Origin: Tanytarsus gracilentus
Lineage: Eukaryota > Arthropoda > Insecta > Diptera > Chironomidae
DNA length: 64,000 bases
Assembly (NCBI GenBank): GCA_038502055.1
Contig: JAXRKN010000043.1
Coordinates: 7,998,001 to 8,062,000 of the forward strand
Direction of reading: 5' to 3'
The translations under genes were made by a program, and so were the position numbers. Positions 1 through 13,887 of this stretch are shown piece by piece (the first letter of the stretch is position 1; each line of letters starts with the position of its first letter). The notes under the pieces are model-generated. The model was not told the origin of the DNA. It ran no database searches and saw nothing but the letters and a program-made list of their open reading frames with translations.

Positions 1-3000
1 CAGTTGTTTGTTGGCGAGTGCGTACTCGATTAGAGCGAGGTGACAAAAAACGTATTGGTCGGGCATTTGAATTGAGTAGGCGCGTTGAGATCGAATTTTC
101 TCAACCGTCCCTCGAATGTCCACCGTGCCTACGTCCTCTAATTTCGATATGCAGATATCTAATGTAATGAATGTTCCTAAAATATTAAAAAAATCATTTA
201 GCTTCATGTAGATCATTTTAATTAATTAGGACAAACCTGTACGACCAATTCCTGCACTACAATGAACGACCATCGGTGGTCCTCGCTGATGACCAGCCCA
301 AGTGTCACCAAGTTCTTTCACCATCTCGGCTTGTTTCTCCCGAATCTGCTTCAAGAAGGTAAGCATCGCCATTGCATTTCCAGGCGTACCATAATCAGCT
401 GTAAAGAATTGTAATTAACAAAAAACCCACTTCAAAAAATTGAGATTAACTTACGCCAACTTGTAAACTGCCAGTGTGACACAGAGCGGGTCTCGTCAGT
501 CTTTGTATTTTTTAATTCTAGTGACGCCACCGACCAATTTTCATTTGAGTCGATGGCAGTCGTTTTGACTTGAAAATTCCCATGCTCTCCAATTTCGTCC
601 ACCTCCGACTCCCAGTACTGGTGACATTTCACACGGCCACGCTCCATCGTTTTCGTTGTCATCACTATCACTAGGACCTGTTGATCCCACACCATTTGCC
701 AAAAGTCGGGCGTTGTCTTAGGAAGAGGACCTTACGGAAATTATTCACGATTAGAATATTTAATCTGGATAGATTTAGGGTCACTTACCTTGCGTTGAGA
801 TGTAGGCATTCTTCTGCTTGTACCCATCGACAAAGTTAGCGTTAATATAATCATTTGTAGGATCATCGTCGGTGTCGCATGAGAGCACAACTCGACTATG
901 ATCATAGCACAGCACATCAGTATAACGATTCTTTGTTAAATTGTTCTTCAGCTTGGCATATTCGAAGGTGCCATCTGGTTGACGAGCTCGAATGTCTGTA
1001 TACTCCTTGAGCAGACCCTTTCGACCCATGCTCCTTACCATATCTACAATTTGCTCAATCGACTTTAAATCGCCTTCGTGTGCGCCGGTTAAACTATCAT
1101 CATCACTAAAGCCACTCGAGGGCGATGCCGAAGACGGTGGGTTCTCTGTCCAATGAAGCTCGGTAATTCCATTTGTCTGCTCCTGATCCGTTGCGACGAC
1201 TATTTCCGTTGGATTTGTACCATTTTGAGAGGCGGCCGCTGCAATATTGTTGTTGTCACTTCCAATGTCCTCGCTTATAATGCCATTTGTCGCCACCGCC
1301 CCAACAACAACCGTCGAAGGTGTTATTTCGATATTATTTAGCTCATCTATTGTGGTCGTGCCATTATCATTGCCATCATTTTCGCCCTCGACAGCAATGA
1401 CATCCGTTTGTGACAATAGTTCGTCCTTTTCCCGATTCGTCATCGATTTACAATAAAGTAACCATGTGGAATGATCTATTCTTCTTAATGTGCCACCCAA
1501 ATGAGTTGGAAGTGAATCACGCGGTATATGCAACGACAGCTGTGGAACGGATACGGTGAAGACACGATCTCTCAATTTCTCGCGAACAAACAGACGAAGA
1601 ATCTTAAATGGTGCCTAAAAGAGAAGAAATTAGCACTGCGTACGATAATTAGCGAATTAACTTCTGACACATACCTTAAACCACAGAGGTGCCGTAACAA
1701 TTAGAACCTTTTTCAGCTTGGCTGGATAGCAACCCTAAAATAAACGATGGAGGGACTTATTAATCAAAATGCACGCACAATTCGCTGAATGAATGGAGAG
1801 AATATTTGTTTAGTTGTCAAAGGATATAATAAGAAGGCAGCCGTTTTGCGAGAGAATTGTGAATGAAATCCCTTCAAATGTTCGAAATGCACTAACACAA
1901 TCTCAATAGAAAAAATAATTTCTTCCAACCATACCGATGCGTGAGTCATCGTTGAAAAAATATCGCAAGAGGGTTGCGAGAGAAAGAGAGCGAAAGGAAA
2001 ATAGCGGAATAATGACTGCACAAAGGAAATTATCGATTTTTCCTTTATTGCACACTCCATCCGATAGCTGATACCTTTTAAAGCGATTTTTAAAAAAACT
2101 TTCACCCTTGGCTCATTAGGCAATCGAGACGATAACTTGTTGGACTTTTCACCCACTTTCATTTATATAAATTTATGTGGAACTTGTATGAGTGCAACAA
2201 AAAAAAAGGAACGCGTGAATCCAATGTCAAACTTAGAGTGTGAATAAATCATCGCGTGTCTATAAATTGAAAAAGTGTGTACATGAAAGGATTTGTCATA
2301 AACGATACTGTGAGTGGACACTGGTTTGACGCAATTCCAACTCTACGCAATAAAATTATGAATCATACACTTATGAAAGTTTTAAGCCACTGACTTTAGG
2401 TGAGAGTTGACTTGAGATTGATTCACACTCTGATTCACAATAAAAAATATTTCCTAAAAACACTGGAAATTTACATGAGATAAATTAAGATTACTAAGTT
2501 TGGCTTTTATTCATAAATTGCGAAGTTTCAAAAATTATTCCGAATTTAAGAAATTAGAGGACTTTTTTTATCAAATTTCAGACATAAAATTTTTATGCTT
2601 ACAATAAAATTTTCCTTTTTTCTCAACTTTGCCAACATTTCTTAAAAATATTTATCGTAATTTCGTGTCCACTGCTCTGTAAACTCAAACACCTTTTAAT
2701 GAGTATCACGAGAGTCAATTATAAGTGCGCGTGTATGTTTTAGCTTCTCTGTACGGCCGAGACCTAACTGAGCAGATATACTTATAAATTAAATTTAGTA
2801 CATACGCGTATTACTGTAACACAGTATTTTCATGCGACTGACATTGAATGAGTTCTCTTTCTCTCGAGACTCGGGGCTGTTCTAAATGAAAATCCGATGA
2901 TGATACTTTGCAGTTTTCCCACAGACGAGAGAAATATTACGCGCGCATTTCTGATGAGAAATTAACGAACTTTCTTATAGTTTAATATACGAGTTGAGAT

Positions 3001-6000
3001 GTATCAACGCGTATAGTTATTAAAAATTAATTACGATGAGGAAACACTCATCACTCGCTCACGCTCTGTGAAGGCACCAAGCTCTGCCAACTTTTTTTTG
3101 AGTCGCTTGCTCTTGAAATTAATTTATGTAAATTAGATAAAATTTCAAAGAATAAAAAAGCATAAAACACAATACCGAAATGAGAAACATAAATTAGGCA
3201 CTACCTGACCGTGTATAGTCCACCCCAAAGAGAGAGATAGAGTTAACTGACCCACAAATTAAAAACCGAATTACTGAAATCATCAGGGCAAAAAGAGAAA
3301 TAAATAATAAAATATTAAAACTTCAGAATCTCATCATTTTTTTATATATTTTTTTTCGCTCTCATTCGTTTGCCCATCATCGTCACTCAAATTTTTTTTT
3401 CGGTCTTACATAAGAGAGGATTTGAGATTTTCGGAATTAATTAAGTTTCAAGAGGGATTGAGACATATTTTGGAAAGAGATAAAATCTCGAATGTGCGCA
3501 GAAAATAAATTAAATCCAATTACATTGAAGATTCATAATGACTACAAGTGTGGTCACTCGATATGTACTCGAGTCGATTTAAGAAAATATTCATTTATGA
3601 ATAATCGAACTTATCGGCACTAGAAAATTATCTGAAGAGTTTTTAAAAGCTATTTCTGCATTATTAGTAATTTATATAAAAGTTTCTATGTGTATATTTT
3701 TCAACCACCTAAGTGTCAATTTTATTTCATTATCACTAGTCTCGCAAACAAAAATATGTGTAATATCTAAAAATATAATGATAGTTTTTTCAATTAATTA
3801 AAAAAAAATACATTAAATGACTTGCAAAGTTTAATTAATTGTGAAAATAGTTTTTGCAATATAAACAAATCACTTCCTATTTTCCCCACGTTTGAAAACT
3901 AACGGAAATTAAAAATAATTTATTTTTAAAACATTTCTTAGATATTTTTTTGCCTGCAATCTCCGAACTACATCAGCAGACATAAATTTCATTTCTCCTC
4001 GGAAAATGGATACATTTTGAAAGAAGAGGAGAAAAATTCCAAAAGTTTCTATCGAAACATAGCGTAGAAGAATGTTACCAAAAATAAATTTACATCGCCG
4101 CGCTCTCAAGTGAAGTAACTTTGCGCAGAGAGTTTTATCACTTGAGAAAAAAATTCCGAGAATTTTAAATTGAAAAATAGAATTCCGAGTGAAAGTTTTC
4201 AAATAACTTAAATATTCTGCCATTTCCACAACGTGATATCCGTGCACATAGCGGTATAAGTCAGGTCGTTCTCTCTCTTTTTTTTTGTCAATCGATATTT
4301 TATAAATGTGTGGGTGTGATGCGATTGCTTAATGTCTCTCTCTCTCTATCTTTCTGGCTAATTTTATATCACTTCTTTCCAACCAAAATTAATACAACAC
4401 ATTATTCTGTGTATATCTTTCACTTACTTTTATATTTATTGATCAAAAAATTATTTTTTTTTCTCTTTCTAAAATTAGCCGATATATTTTCACTAAAAGC
4501 ACACTAAACACACTCCGGAGCAGCAGAGAATTAATTAATTGACTTAATTCACTATCAAAATAATTTATAGTTTTGTTCTGCGTCTAACTGCGAAATAATA
4601 TTTTTTTTTTCTAGCTGACTTTAGAATTTTTTTCTCTCGAGTTGCTGAAAAAATTATAATGGACGAATTTTCACACGGCGCTCATGAAAAAAATCTTTTT
4701 TTAGGTTTTCAGAAAGGAGATTCAAATTTTTGCGACGCGATAAAAATCAAAAAAGTTAACTTGTCGTCTATTTTAAGGGGGAAAGAGTTGAATTGAACTT
4801 AAATCTGTTAAATAAAGTTTTAAAATTTATAATTTTTCCGCGCGACTAAAACTCAACCGAACCGTTCATCGCAAGTTTAGTAGAACCTTTGAAATAAAGA
4901 AAAATTTTCTCTCAAGTTTTCCCTCAAAATGAAACAAAAAATTGAGAGATTTTTGCACCAACACACTGACACAGCGAGAGGGAAATACAAAATTTAATTT
5001 TTTTTCGTGAACACAACGACTCATCATGGATGGGAAAAAGCTGATCGATTTTCATAAAAGTCATGTGTGCACCGCCAGAAAACATGCGCAAAATTTTATA
5101 CACGGTCGAGAGAGAGAGAAATATTCACAGAGAGAGAAAATTATCGTGAAAAAAGAGAGGCAAGAGCAACCAGTATGTTGAATTTGAGATTTATTGGCAG
5201 AGATTATTGAGAGGTAAAAATAAAATTACCATGCAACCTGGGTAACGAATAGTTTTTGAAACTCTTTCCAGGATTTACTGGATATTTTAAAAACTTTCTT
5301 TTTGGATTTTTAACTTCATACAATTAAAAAATTTGTATGATTAATTTACCGCCTAATTAACTCTTTTTTAAATTAGAATTTCGCTTTCACAAATCACTAC
5401 ATACACAATATCTGCCGAGTATCAACGATGATAACAAATTCTATTTATGAGATACGAGACAATATAAGTCGAAAAAAGAAAAAGAGTAAGAAGAATTGAA
5501 AAAAATGATAAAAATTCTTTCTTCTTATTCTCACATATAAAAAAATATCTCGTGTATGATAAAATAAACAAATCGGAGGGCACAGTTTTCTTTTTGTTTT
5601 GCAGTTGCTCCCGTGAATATGTACACTCACTTTTTTGTGTATTGTGTGTGTGGACTTTGTACGCGGTTATTCAAAAATAATTTTCTTTATTCGTTAATTC
5701 ATCACTCAAAAAAAAATCCGCTGCTATTATTATAAAGCACACCTACTCATTTCATAGTGAGATGACAATAATGTATCGAGACTCGATGTAAAGACATCCA
5801 AAAATGGCACTTCACTTATAATTAATCTTTCTCTCCTTCAATAAGTCACTGACATTTGACGAAATTATTTTTTGTTCGATTCTTAATCCACACAATTGTG
5901 CGACGCGGTGCCGTTCAAAAATTAAATCATTCGCCAAAGACTCATTGTCGTCAACTTTCTTCTTCTTGCTTTTTTTTTCTCGACAAAAAAATCGCACATA

Positions 6001-9000
6001 AACTCGAAGCAATTACAAATGAATTTATTTTATTTTCGAATGATAGTAAAGAAAATAAACTCTTTTTTTTATCGTTTCACTCTCTCCAAATCACGGGTTT
6101 GTGCTGTAGTGCGTTCGTGAGTAAAAAAGATTAAGCGAAATAACAGAATAAAAAAATATTTATTTTCGCGGCAGTTCCCTCTCGGCCTTACTACGTCTTC
6201 AAACCTATTCAAACGACTATTTTCATTCCGAAGTGAATCTCACATTTTTTTACGATTGCGACAACAACAACGTGCCCGTTTGTTAATAATTTATTATAGT
6301 TAATGTCACACCTCGAATTTAACTTAATAATTTTAAAGCTCAAATCTTATTTAAAATTAATTTTAAGAGACAATTTTTGTATAAATTCTAAATTTTAACC
6401 TCAATCGCAGTTCAACATTTTTGAGTCATGACATTAAACATTGAACTACACATATAGAAGACGAAGAGAGAAAACTTTAAGAATGTGTGCGCGAAGCTAA
6501 GGCAGAGAATGAATGAACGAGTAATTTCGACTCTAAAAAAATATTTAATATAATAATATGCTAGTGAAAAAAGGGAAGAAGAATTTGTACATAGTTGGAG
6601 AGTATGAGAGAGAACACCCCGGCATATATCGGTTGGCCTTCAAGCCATCTGACGACGAATATGGAGGTGACGTCATGTGTGAGAATGCCGGTGAAGTAAA
6701 TGAATGAATGACACATACACATGTGAAGTGAAAATTGTCCGCCTACATCAGAGAAACTCATTACAAAAATTTGACACATCGCAACAAGTTTGCAAATTTT
6801 ATATAATTTTCAAGCTCATCGATTATTAATAGAAAAGCGTGCGATTAAAATTTAAATGACATCAAATAAGGGCGCGATGACTGGTTTTGATTGCTTATCG
6901 ATATTTTTCCATGAAAGTTTGATCTTGATGTGAATTTTATTAAATATAAAAAATATCAAAAAAGCTTTGAGTTAAATGTAATTATAAAGCACTCGAGTGA
7001 GACATTAAATCGGTACTTTGCACAAAACTAAAGAGTTAAAAGAGTCGCTTGCAATTTTCATTGTTGCCGTGCACGCGATTCTCATGCTTTATCGCGTTAA
7101 TCTCTATCAGTTTTCATGTCAAAATTGACCTTTTTGACAATGGCGAACTATTGCTTGATATTTTTCTCGGCGCAAGACACGCGACTAAAGAAATTATCTC
7201 ACTTTTGCCATCGCAATTAGAAATTAATTTTTAATGATTTCCCATTCAAATGTCAATTTGGCTGTAATTAATATTTTATTAACTCACCTTAAGCATTGTG
7301 AGAATTTTCTGCGATAATTCGTAATCGAAGTTGCTATATTTTGAGTTGCTCATGTCATAGATGAAGACGAGACCGTTGCGTTGGGTGTCAGAGATTTGGA
7401 GAGCCGCATCTAGTTGATAAACGATTCCTTGGAGTGTGGTCTTGTGCGTAGCAACATGTGGATTGTGTAAGCTGGCGGTAAAAAGGGCAATGGCAGCACC
7501 GCTGACATCACGACTCGGCTACGAGATGAAAAATTAATTTTATAATCAAAAAAAAGTTATTCAATTGGTAGTAAATTATATGCACACAATTAGCTGATCA
7601 ACCGGAAACTCATTACTCATTAATACCAACTCAATTTAATGCCCAATGAATATCTTATTAAGTACGTACATGTATTGAACAGCTATAAAGTACAGTGAGT
7701 TTACCCACTTTTACATATTGAGTACACAAAACATCGAAAGAGGAGAAGAAGAAGAAAAACCAATTAACGTGCTTGAAAAACGTGATAACGTTTTCAAAAT
7801 AAATCATTACATACTCGATGACCGAATTTTAAATTTTTTTTTAATTCAGCGAAAATCTACGCATCTGGCTCAAAATAATGAGCTTAAGCTCTGTCACTTT
7901 AGACGTGTTCGTTTTGCCATGTTTGACATGCGAGTTTTGCTTGACGATTGATTTGAAACTAAATTGTTGTTTTTTATCATCAATGATAAAGTTCCATGTT
8001 GAGGTCAAATCTCAAAAATTTTACTGTATCATAGCAAAAAAAAAAGTGTCATGTATAAATATTTTTTTGCGACGCAATTTTTTCCGAGAAAAAACATCTA
8101 ATTTCTTTAAAAATATTCTCATGAGACGCAAAATAAATAATAATACAGAAACAACAATTTGATTGTTATTGAAAGAACAAATCAATGCATTTGCCAGATG
8201 TCTTACATAAAAAGTGAGCACAAAAATAGACCAAATATTTGTCGCTCACTTTTCGCCATGACAGTAACCACAAAAACACATGTACACACGAAAATAAATG
8301 TCTTTTCTCAAATTTAAATGATATTGACACTCTCATTCATAGGTCTCTGTGTCGGCAAAAAGGAAATAGAGTTCCTGCTTTACTTTTTTGAAATTCTTCA
8401 TTCATTCACTCGTACACACACGTTAGACATTCGAGCGGTAGTCGAGAATGAAGGCAAATTGTTCTAATGTCAGCGTGAGCAATTTCGAATGAATGAGTAT
8501 GACGAAAGGAAGCGAAGAACATTACATCTCCGGCTGTACAATTTTGCCTGATTAAAGCACTTCGTATAGAATTTTGATGGTCTTTTAGGTAAATTATTTA
8601 ATGAACTGATTCGAAAATCTCTCACAGATCTAAATACATAATGATTATATTGCCGCTCTACTCACAAGTATGGTAAACTTTCCCGTTTCCAGCTCAGTTA
8701 ATAATGGATCAACAGATGCGTTGAAACCGTAGAGACCTTCCCGTTGTCGCGTCGAGTGATTTGCCTCGTACAAGGCGACCGCTTTTGGTATGTCGAATTT
8801 TCTTGCGTAGAGATATTGAATAGCTGTCGTTGAGCTGATTTGTTTTTTATTTTGATGATGTTGAGGAGTTGAGTTTAATAAGTCAATAAATTGTTTTACT
8901 GCCTGCAAGCATAAATGAGATAAAAAATTTATTTTAGAATTTTAAACATTTTTAAGCGTTGGTTATGAAAAATTGAATTGACATCACTGTGTTTCATGAA

Positions 9001-12000
9001 AGCAACAAGTTGAGAGAACTTTTGAACCTGATTGTAATTTTGTTTCATTGAAAATAAAAAATTCTCAACAGTTAATTAATAAACTTTAATCCATCACATG
9101 TTAATGCAAAATTGATTAACAGAATCAACTAAGCACATTTTGTGAATAGAATCTTTAATTTTGTTGAAAGTATTTTATTTATGTTTTATTTTATGAGGTG
9201 CCAAACCAATGCAGCCATCAGAAAAATGCATTGCAATCCGCTCTGGGTTAAATTGGCGGTTTTATATTGCAAGCATGTTAGCTCTAATCAACAAAGTTCA
9301 TTAAAGGCTCTCATCCCTTGACTGTTTCGTCGTCAGTTAAAACGACTACTGGTTGGCAATTTGAAAAAGCACTCGAATGGAGATATGATGAAATTTTCGC
9401 TGACGCTCATGTGTGAAGTATATCATCCAGGGATGGGAAATTACATTGAAAATCGAGTAAAAATTAAATGATATTTTTTACATTTTTGTATAAAATTCTT
9501 GCAATTCATAAAATTAAATTACATCACTTGTAATTTTTGGTAATTTCCCATCTCTGATAAATTCTCACACAAACACAAATCGACAGACTATCATTGAGTG
9601 TTCAAGTAAGGTCCATCTCTTTTTTGCTCGATTTTTTCTTTAATTTTTTTTAATTTTCTAGTTTATTTTTTTTTAAATTCTAAATTTTAAATTTCGCTTA
9701 AAATTTTTAATTCTTTAACATTTAATTTTGAGATTTTTGACCAAGTTTCACATTCAAAGCGTTCACAAAATTTATTTTTGCTACATGCACGTTTTTCTTT
9801 AAAATTCCTTCTTTATTTCACCAATTTCACTTTCCAATCGTCCTCAAGAAAATGCCTCACTTTTAAATTGGTCATTTGTCGTCGAGATGCGACGAGAGAA
9901 TTATGGGCTTGTAACTCAGTGGTAGAGTGTTCGTTTCGCACCGTCGTTTTCAGTCGAGAATGAAATTACGAAAAGTCTCGAGTTCAATCCTCGACAAGTC
10001 CAACTCTTGAACACTTTTTTGCTTTTCGATATCATTTTTGACCCATTTCAACTAAATTAATTTTCACACACACACACACAATTTGAGTTTCACTTCGAGC
10101 TGCATGACGTCGGATAGAGATTTAAATTTTTGCATATAGTTTCTTTTAATTTTGGAGAATTTTGTTGTTTTATTTTTTCTTGCTTATTTTTTAAATTTTT
10201 TTAATAAATTTATTTTTTATTTTTTTAAAATGAATTTATTTTAAATAATATGTAAAAATAAATAAACAAATCAAATCTACCTTAAACAGATATATGATTA
10301 TTATATCAATTATTAACACTTTTCTCTTCATAATTCCACTAATGAGTTCATAAAAGTTTTTCATTTAAAATTATGTCCCATAGCTAAAAAAATCACATAA
10401 ACGAACTTCCGAAAATTTCTTATTATCGGAAACTGCAAACACGTTTTATAATTTTTTAATCCACTTGAAAATATTCAGCCTGCACAACTAAAACACCGAA
10501 GAGATACTAAAACATCCGCCTTGCAGAATCTCTCTTTCACTCCGATACACTTATTTTTTTGAATTTCACGTCCATCCGCATGGAGGAAAGCACTTACATT
10601 AATCTATCGAAAACTATCTCTCTCTCGATATTCGAAGAAGCGGCGGCCAGCCACCAGTAAGACTTTTTCGTGAATGCAAGAAGAAAATAATGCTCTCAAT
10701 GAGAGAAGCGGCTGCTGCTGTTGTTGATTGCTGGATGAGAACATACACACAAATTTTCATGTATAAAAGACGTATAAAAGAAATTGAAGAATCATACATA
10801 TGTATATATAGGCGATATGATGTGGAGTGAGCGAGAGAAGATTTACAGTTAAAACTTGTGTATATGAAGATAATTTAGAAAAGAAAAAGAAGCGCAAAAT
10901 TTTCGCTGCATTAACTCTATGTGTGAGAGAGAGAGACATTTAAGGATTAAAGAGCTTTTGCCAGGAGCCTTTTAATTATCGTATGGCCATAAGAAATAAC
11001 ACAATAAGTAGCAAGCGTTTAATCTCGCTTGAAGAGAGTCAAACGATTTAATTAATTACTTTAATTAGTAGGTCAAACATGATGAGAGTCTTGAAACACA
11101 CAATATAAGATGATGATGTACATGCAAGGGGTGAAAAAATCATGAAATTATTTAAATTATATTAAATTTTTAGTAAAATTGAAGAATTTTGAAAAACTAA
11201 ATTTTAATCATTGTCCATTCCTCTTTTAAACTTTATTGGCGAGCAGATGCTTCACGAGAAGAGAATAAAAATGTGAAGATTGAGTTGGCGATATAAAAGT
11301 TAATGACCATAATCGCTTTATCATTTCTTTCGATGAACTATACTGCAAAGTATGTTGAATGCGCGAAATAAATGAAATAAACCGTTCCTATTGTCTCCTT
11401 TTGTGAAGAAAGCCTAAAATAACGCTTTATTAGTGAATGATATGTGAAAAAAGCGCAAACTTGTCTCGCCCGAATTTCGAGGAGTGAAATTCCAAATTTT
11501 TTATAAAGATATGACGCAACGCATCGGAGAGCAAAGAGGTTAAGAAATAATTCATTAATTTCATTAAAGTGTTTTTTGGAACATTTCTGATTGACAGTTG
11601 CCATAACTCACGCACACTCCCATGGCGATGTACTGAATTTTTTCTCGCTCACTGCACATCGCGAGTAACCGTTCGTAATATCGAAATGGAAAGGACTGTT
11701 ACTCTAAATTATGGAAGATTTTCTAGAACGTACTGAGAAAGCAAGAGCGATAATGAAGATGTTAGCTTAGCAATGTGAGCAGCTGAGGAAATATAGGACA
11801 CTTATTTGCATACGGAAAAATTGCCATTGAATTAATAGAAAAACCGGTCGAAATTGAACTAGATTCAAAAAATGTAAACATGCGAAAGGCGTGAGAACCA
11901 GAGGACTTGTCGTGATTTGCCATTAGCTTCATAGAAAGTTTAAATTAGCGTGAATTGTTTTCGAAAATCACCAGAAATCACGAAAGAATTTTCCGCCTCA

Positions 12001-13256
12001 ACATTTTGTGGAAAATAAAATAGCAATAAGAAATTCCTCGAAATTTTATTATTAATTTCATTGTAAATTTAACTTAATGTTGTTCGAAAGTTTATGCAAA
12101 ATCTCATTAAATAATATGTTCGTAACTAAGCAATAAAGACAATTTATTCCACGAAATCATCAGTCACAAAAGTGATTTCAGCTTTAAATTAAAAATTAAC
12201 ATTTTTTATGTCCATCCGACAGTGAATTTAATTCTAGTTTAAAAATCTCCCTCCAAAAAAACACCGACCACATCTAAAATTGACTTTCAAAACCTCAAAA
12301 GAAGAAAACTCGACCATTTAACATGGTTTTGTTTTTTTTTTCTGGGAAGTTAATGTAATTTTTTCGAACGAATGCAATGAATCACACCGAATTATACGTA
12401 ATTTGCCATATTTGAAATGCTAAAAAATAGACTTTTAAACAACTGCAACAGTACTCTCTAGATACGAGTTGTGGGTTCTCTTTACTCATGCACATATGTA
12501 GAAAAAAATATTTATAAAGATGTAAGAGCATTCTATTATTTCCAGCAGGTCTTTATGTGGAGGAATTTTAGATTTATTGTGAAGTTCGGTTGGGTTCATT
12601 TGGAGGGTGTGTGACGTAGATTAATTATTTAAATATTTATCTGATATTTATTTTAAAATTTATAATTTAAATATTCGCTAATTTCTATCATGTCATAACT
12701 CACTTACAAGCAACTACTTGTTATGTCTCAAGAGTTTTTACTGTTCTTCCTCTACTTCGCAAAAAAAAAATAGCGATGCATGAGAAAATGTTTGGGGGTG
12801 GATAAAACTTCGTCATCATCCTAAACCAGTTTAAAAATTTCGAGTGAACTTAAAGAGCAAAAAAAAAATTTACGATATGTGCGAGGAAAAATATAAATTT
12901 GTGATTACAATTAATAATCAAGCAGAGAGTCGAGTGCGAGCTATTACATTCTTTCACATGCTAACACTTAAATTAAAGTTAATTGTCTTTTTCAATGTTC
13001 TAAAATACGGCTGAACATGCACGAGTGGATTCTTAAAAACTATTGGAACTAATAAAAAGAATTTGTGACACATTCAGAGTGAATTTACTCGCGGAAAATA
13101 TTAAACAAAAGTTCTTCGTTTTAGGTGGAAAAAAATTCTCTTTTTTGTTGTTGTCATCTTCAGCAACAATTGGATTTTTCCCATAAAACTCCCACAACTG
13201 ATGATTTTTATCGAGTCCTCACATACCTTTTTTTGATCGGAAGATTCTGTATCCAT
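1..13256 (-). CDS. Ptpmeg2: Tyrosine-protein phosphatase non-receptor type 9 (Ptpmeg2), 3' end outside window
   Basis: Cytosolic tyrosine phosphatase with an N-terminal Sec14 (CRAL-TRIO) lipid-binding domain; the family acts on secretory vesicles and in receptor signalling. Coding exons read on the minus strand: 13256-13227, 8902-8666, 7518-7288, 1734-1675, 1614-789, 730-455, 398-237 and 176 to beyond base 1. Exon 1 encodes only ten residues (MDTESSDQKK) and joins in phase to AVKQFIDLL. Exons 2-4 carry the Sec14 part. Exon 5 finishes it (SLPTHLGG motif), continues with an acidic Asn/Thr-rich linker and opens the phosphatase domain (NRYTDVLCYDHSRV, DYINANFVDG). Exon 7 has the WPD-type loop (WPDYGTP) and the catalytic P-loop HCSAGIGRT. 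The last exon continues to QMPDQYVFCHLALIEYA and runs off the window. Large introns (4.3 and 5.6 kb) contrast with short ones elsewhere in the gene. Identification is firm; the exact start is the best ATG in the first coding exon. Confidence 0.93.
1735..7287 (-). other. Large intron of Ptpmeg2
   Basis: This is 5.6 kb of AT-rich sequence between the exon ending at 7288 and the 60-bp exon at 1734-1675. I see no convincing coding exon. It holds homopolymer runs, GA-rich tracts near 5110-5150 and scattered short open frames without splice or family support. Alternative promoters or exons of Ptpmeg2 could lie here but cannot be supported by eye. Confidence 0.6.
9428..9556. mobile_element. Short hAT-like MITE, 129 bp
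   Basis: The ends are inverted copies: CAGGGATGGGAAATTAC at 9428-9444 and the reverse complement of CAGAGATGGGAAATTAC at 9540-9556, with one mismatch in 17. The interior is AT-rich and non-coding. The flanking octamers ATATCATC (9420-9427) and ATAAATTC (9557-9564) agree at 5 of 8 positions, which fits a decayed 8-bp target duplication. A CAGRG terminus with an 8-bp target site is the hAT pattern, so this is probably an old non-autonomous element. Confidence 0.7.
9905..10002 (+). tRNA. tRNA-Ala (CGC) candidate with a 26-nt intron
   Basis: A full cloverleaf can be drawn. The acceptor stem GGGCTTG/CAAGTCC includes a G3-U70 wobble, the alanine identity element, and the discriminator is A. The D-arm is ACTC-AGTGGTA-GAGT, the anticodon stem TTCGT/ACGAA, the variable loop 5 nt, and the T-arm TCGAG-TTCAATC-CTCGA. 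The anticodon loop reads TTCGCA and is interrupted after position 37 by about 26 nt (9941-9966), then T38 and the 3' stem; removal gives a 72-nt tRNA with anticodon CGC. A T6 run at 10016-10021 suits pol III termination. The B box is good; the A box has A instead of G at position 10, compensated by pairing with T25. It sits inside Ptpmeg2 intron 1 on the opposite strand. It could instead be a decaying tRNA copy, because intron-anticodon pairing is not obvious. Confidence 0.65.
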
Positions 13257-13887
13257 TTTCATTAAATTTATTCTACACTAAAACCTCTAAAATAACATTT
13301 TTATACCAACGATAACTACGAAGAATGAAGGAAAAAAGTTTTATGCGGCTGGGCTTGCTTGCGGTTGTTAATATCTGGAGAGAGTGAGTTCAGCAACATT
13401 TTTTTTGGGACAATCATAAAATCACTTTGCATTTATTTTAGTTAATTCAAAGAATTTTAAGAATTTTTTTAACTATTGAATAATTTTAATTAATTAAAAC
13501 CGATCACGTGTTTTAATTCTTTTAAAAATTTTCATAAATCATTTCTTCTTTTTCTCGTCCATAACCTCCGAAGTTATCCCTCTAATGTTGATGTAATTTT
13601 TGTTTGTATTTTTTGCTTGATCGCAAAAACGAGTTGTGAAAAGAAATTTCACAATTTCAGACAGAAATTGAATTCGTGCTTGATTGGTGCAGTGACATCA
13701 TAAAAAGCATTTAATTAAGAGTTTTTGTAATGTAAATTATTCTAAGAAGTCACCAGTAACACCTGAATCATAAAAGTATAAATTTATTGCGTAGTTTTTA
13801 TGTTTACACGAAAACCTCAAAAATTTTTTGTTATCAAATCGTCTTGTGGTAATCACTAATTAAATAAAATAAAGCCACATCAGTACA
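13257..13887. promoter_or_regulatory. Divergent intergenic region, Ptpmeg2 / CCPG1-like
   Basis: About 630 bp separates the two start codons, which face away from each other. The stretch is AT-rich, carries no open frame of note and must hold both 5' UTRs and promoters. No specific core-promoter motif could be assigned with confidence. Confidence 0.5.

Larger units (their letters stand above)
8903..13226 (-). other. First intron of Ptpmeg2
   Basis: This 4.3-kb intron separates the ten-codon first coding exon from the Sec14 exons. It contains two features annotated separately: a 129-bp MITE at 9428-9556 and a tRNA-Ala candidate at 9905-10002, the latter on the opposite strand to the host gene. 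A (CA)n tract lies near 10068-10080. The remainder, about 10.1-13.2 kb, is AT-rich with no recognisable gene. Confidence 0.6.

Noticed and set aside
1764..2162. 132-codon minus-strand frame inside a Ptpmeg2 intron
   Set aside because: Low-complexity hydrophobic composition, no similarity and it would disrupt the established exon chain.
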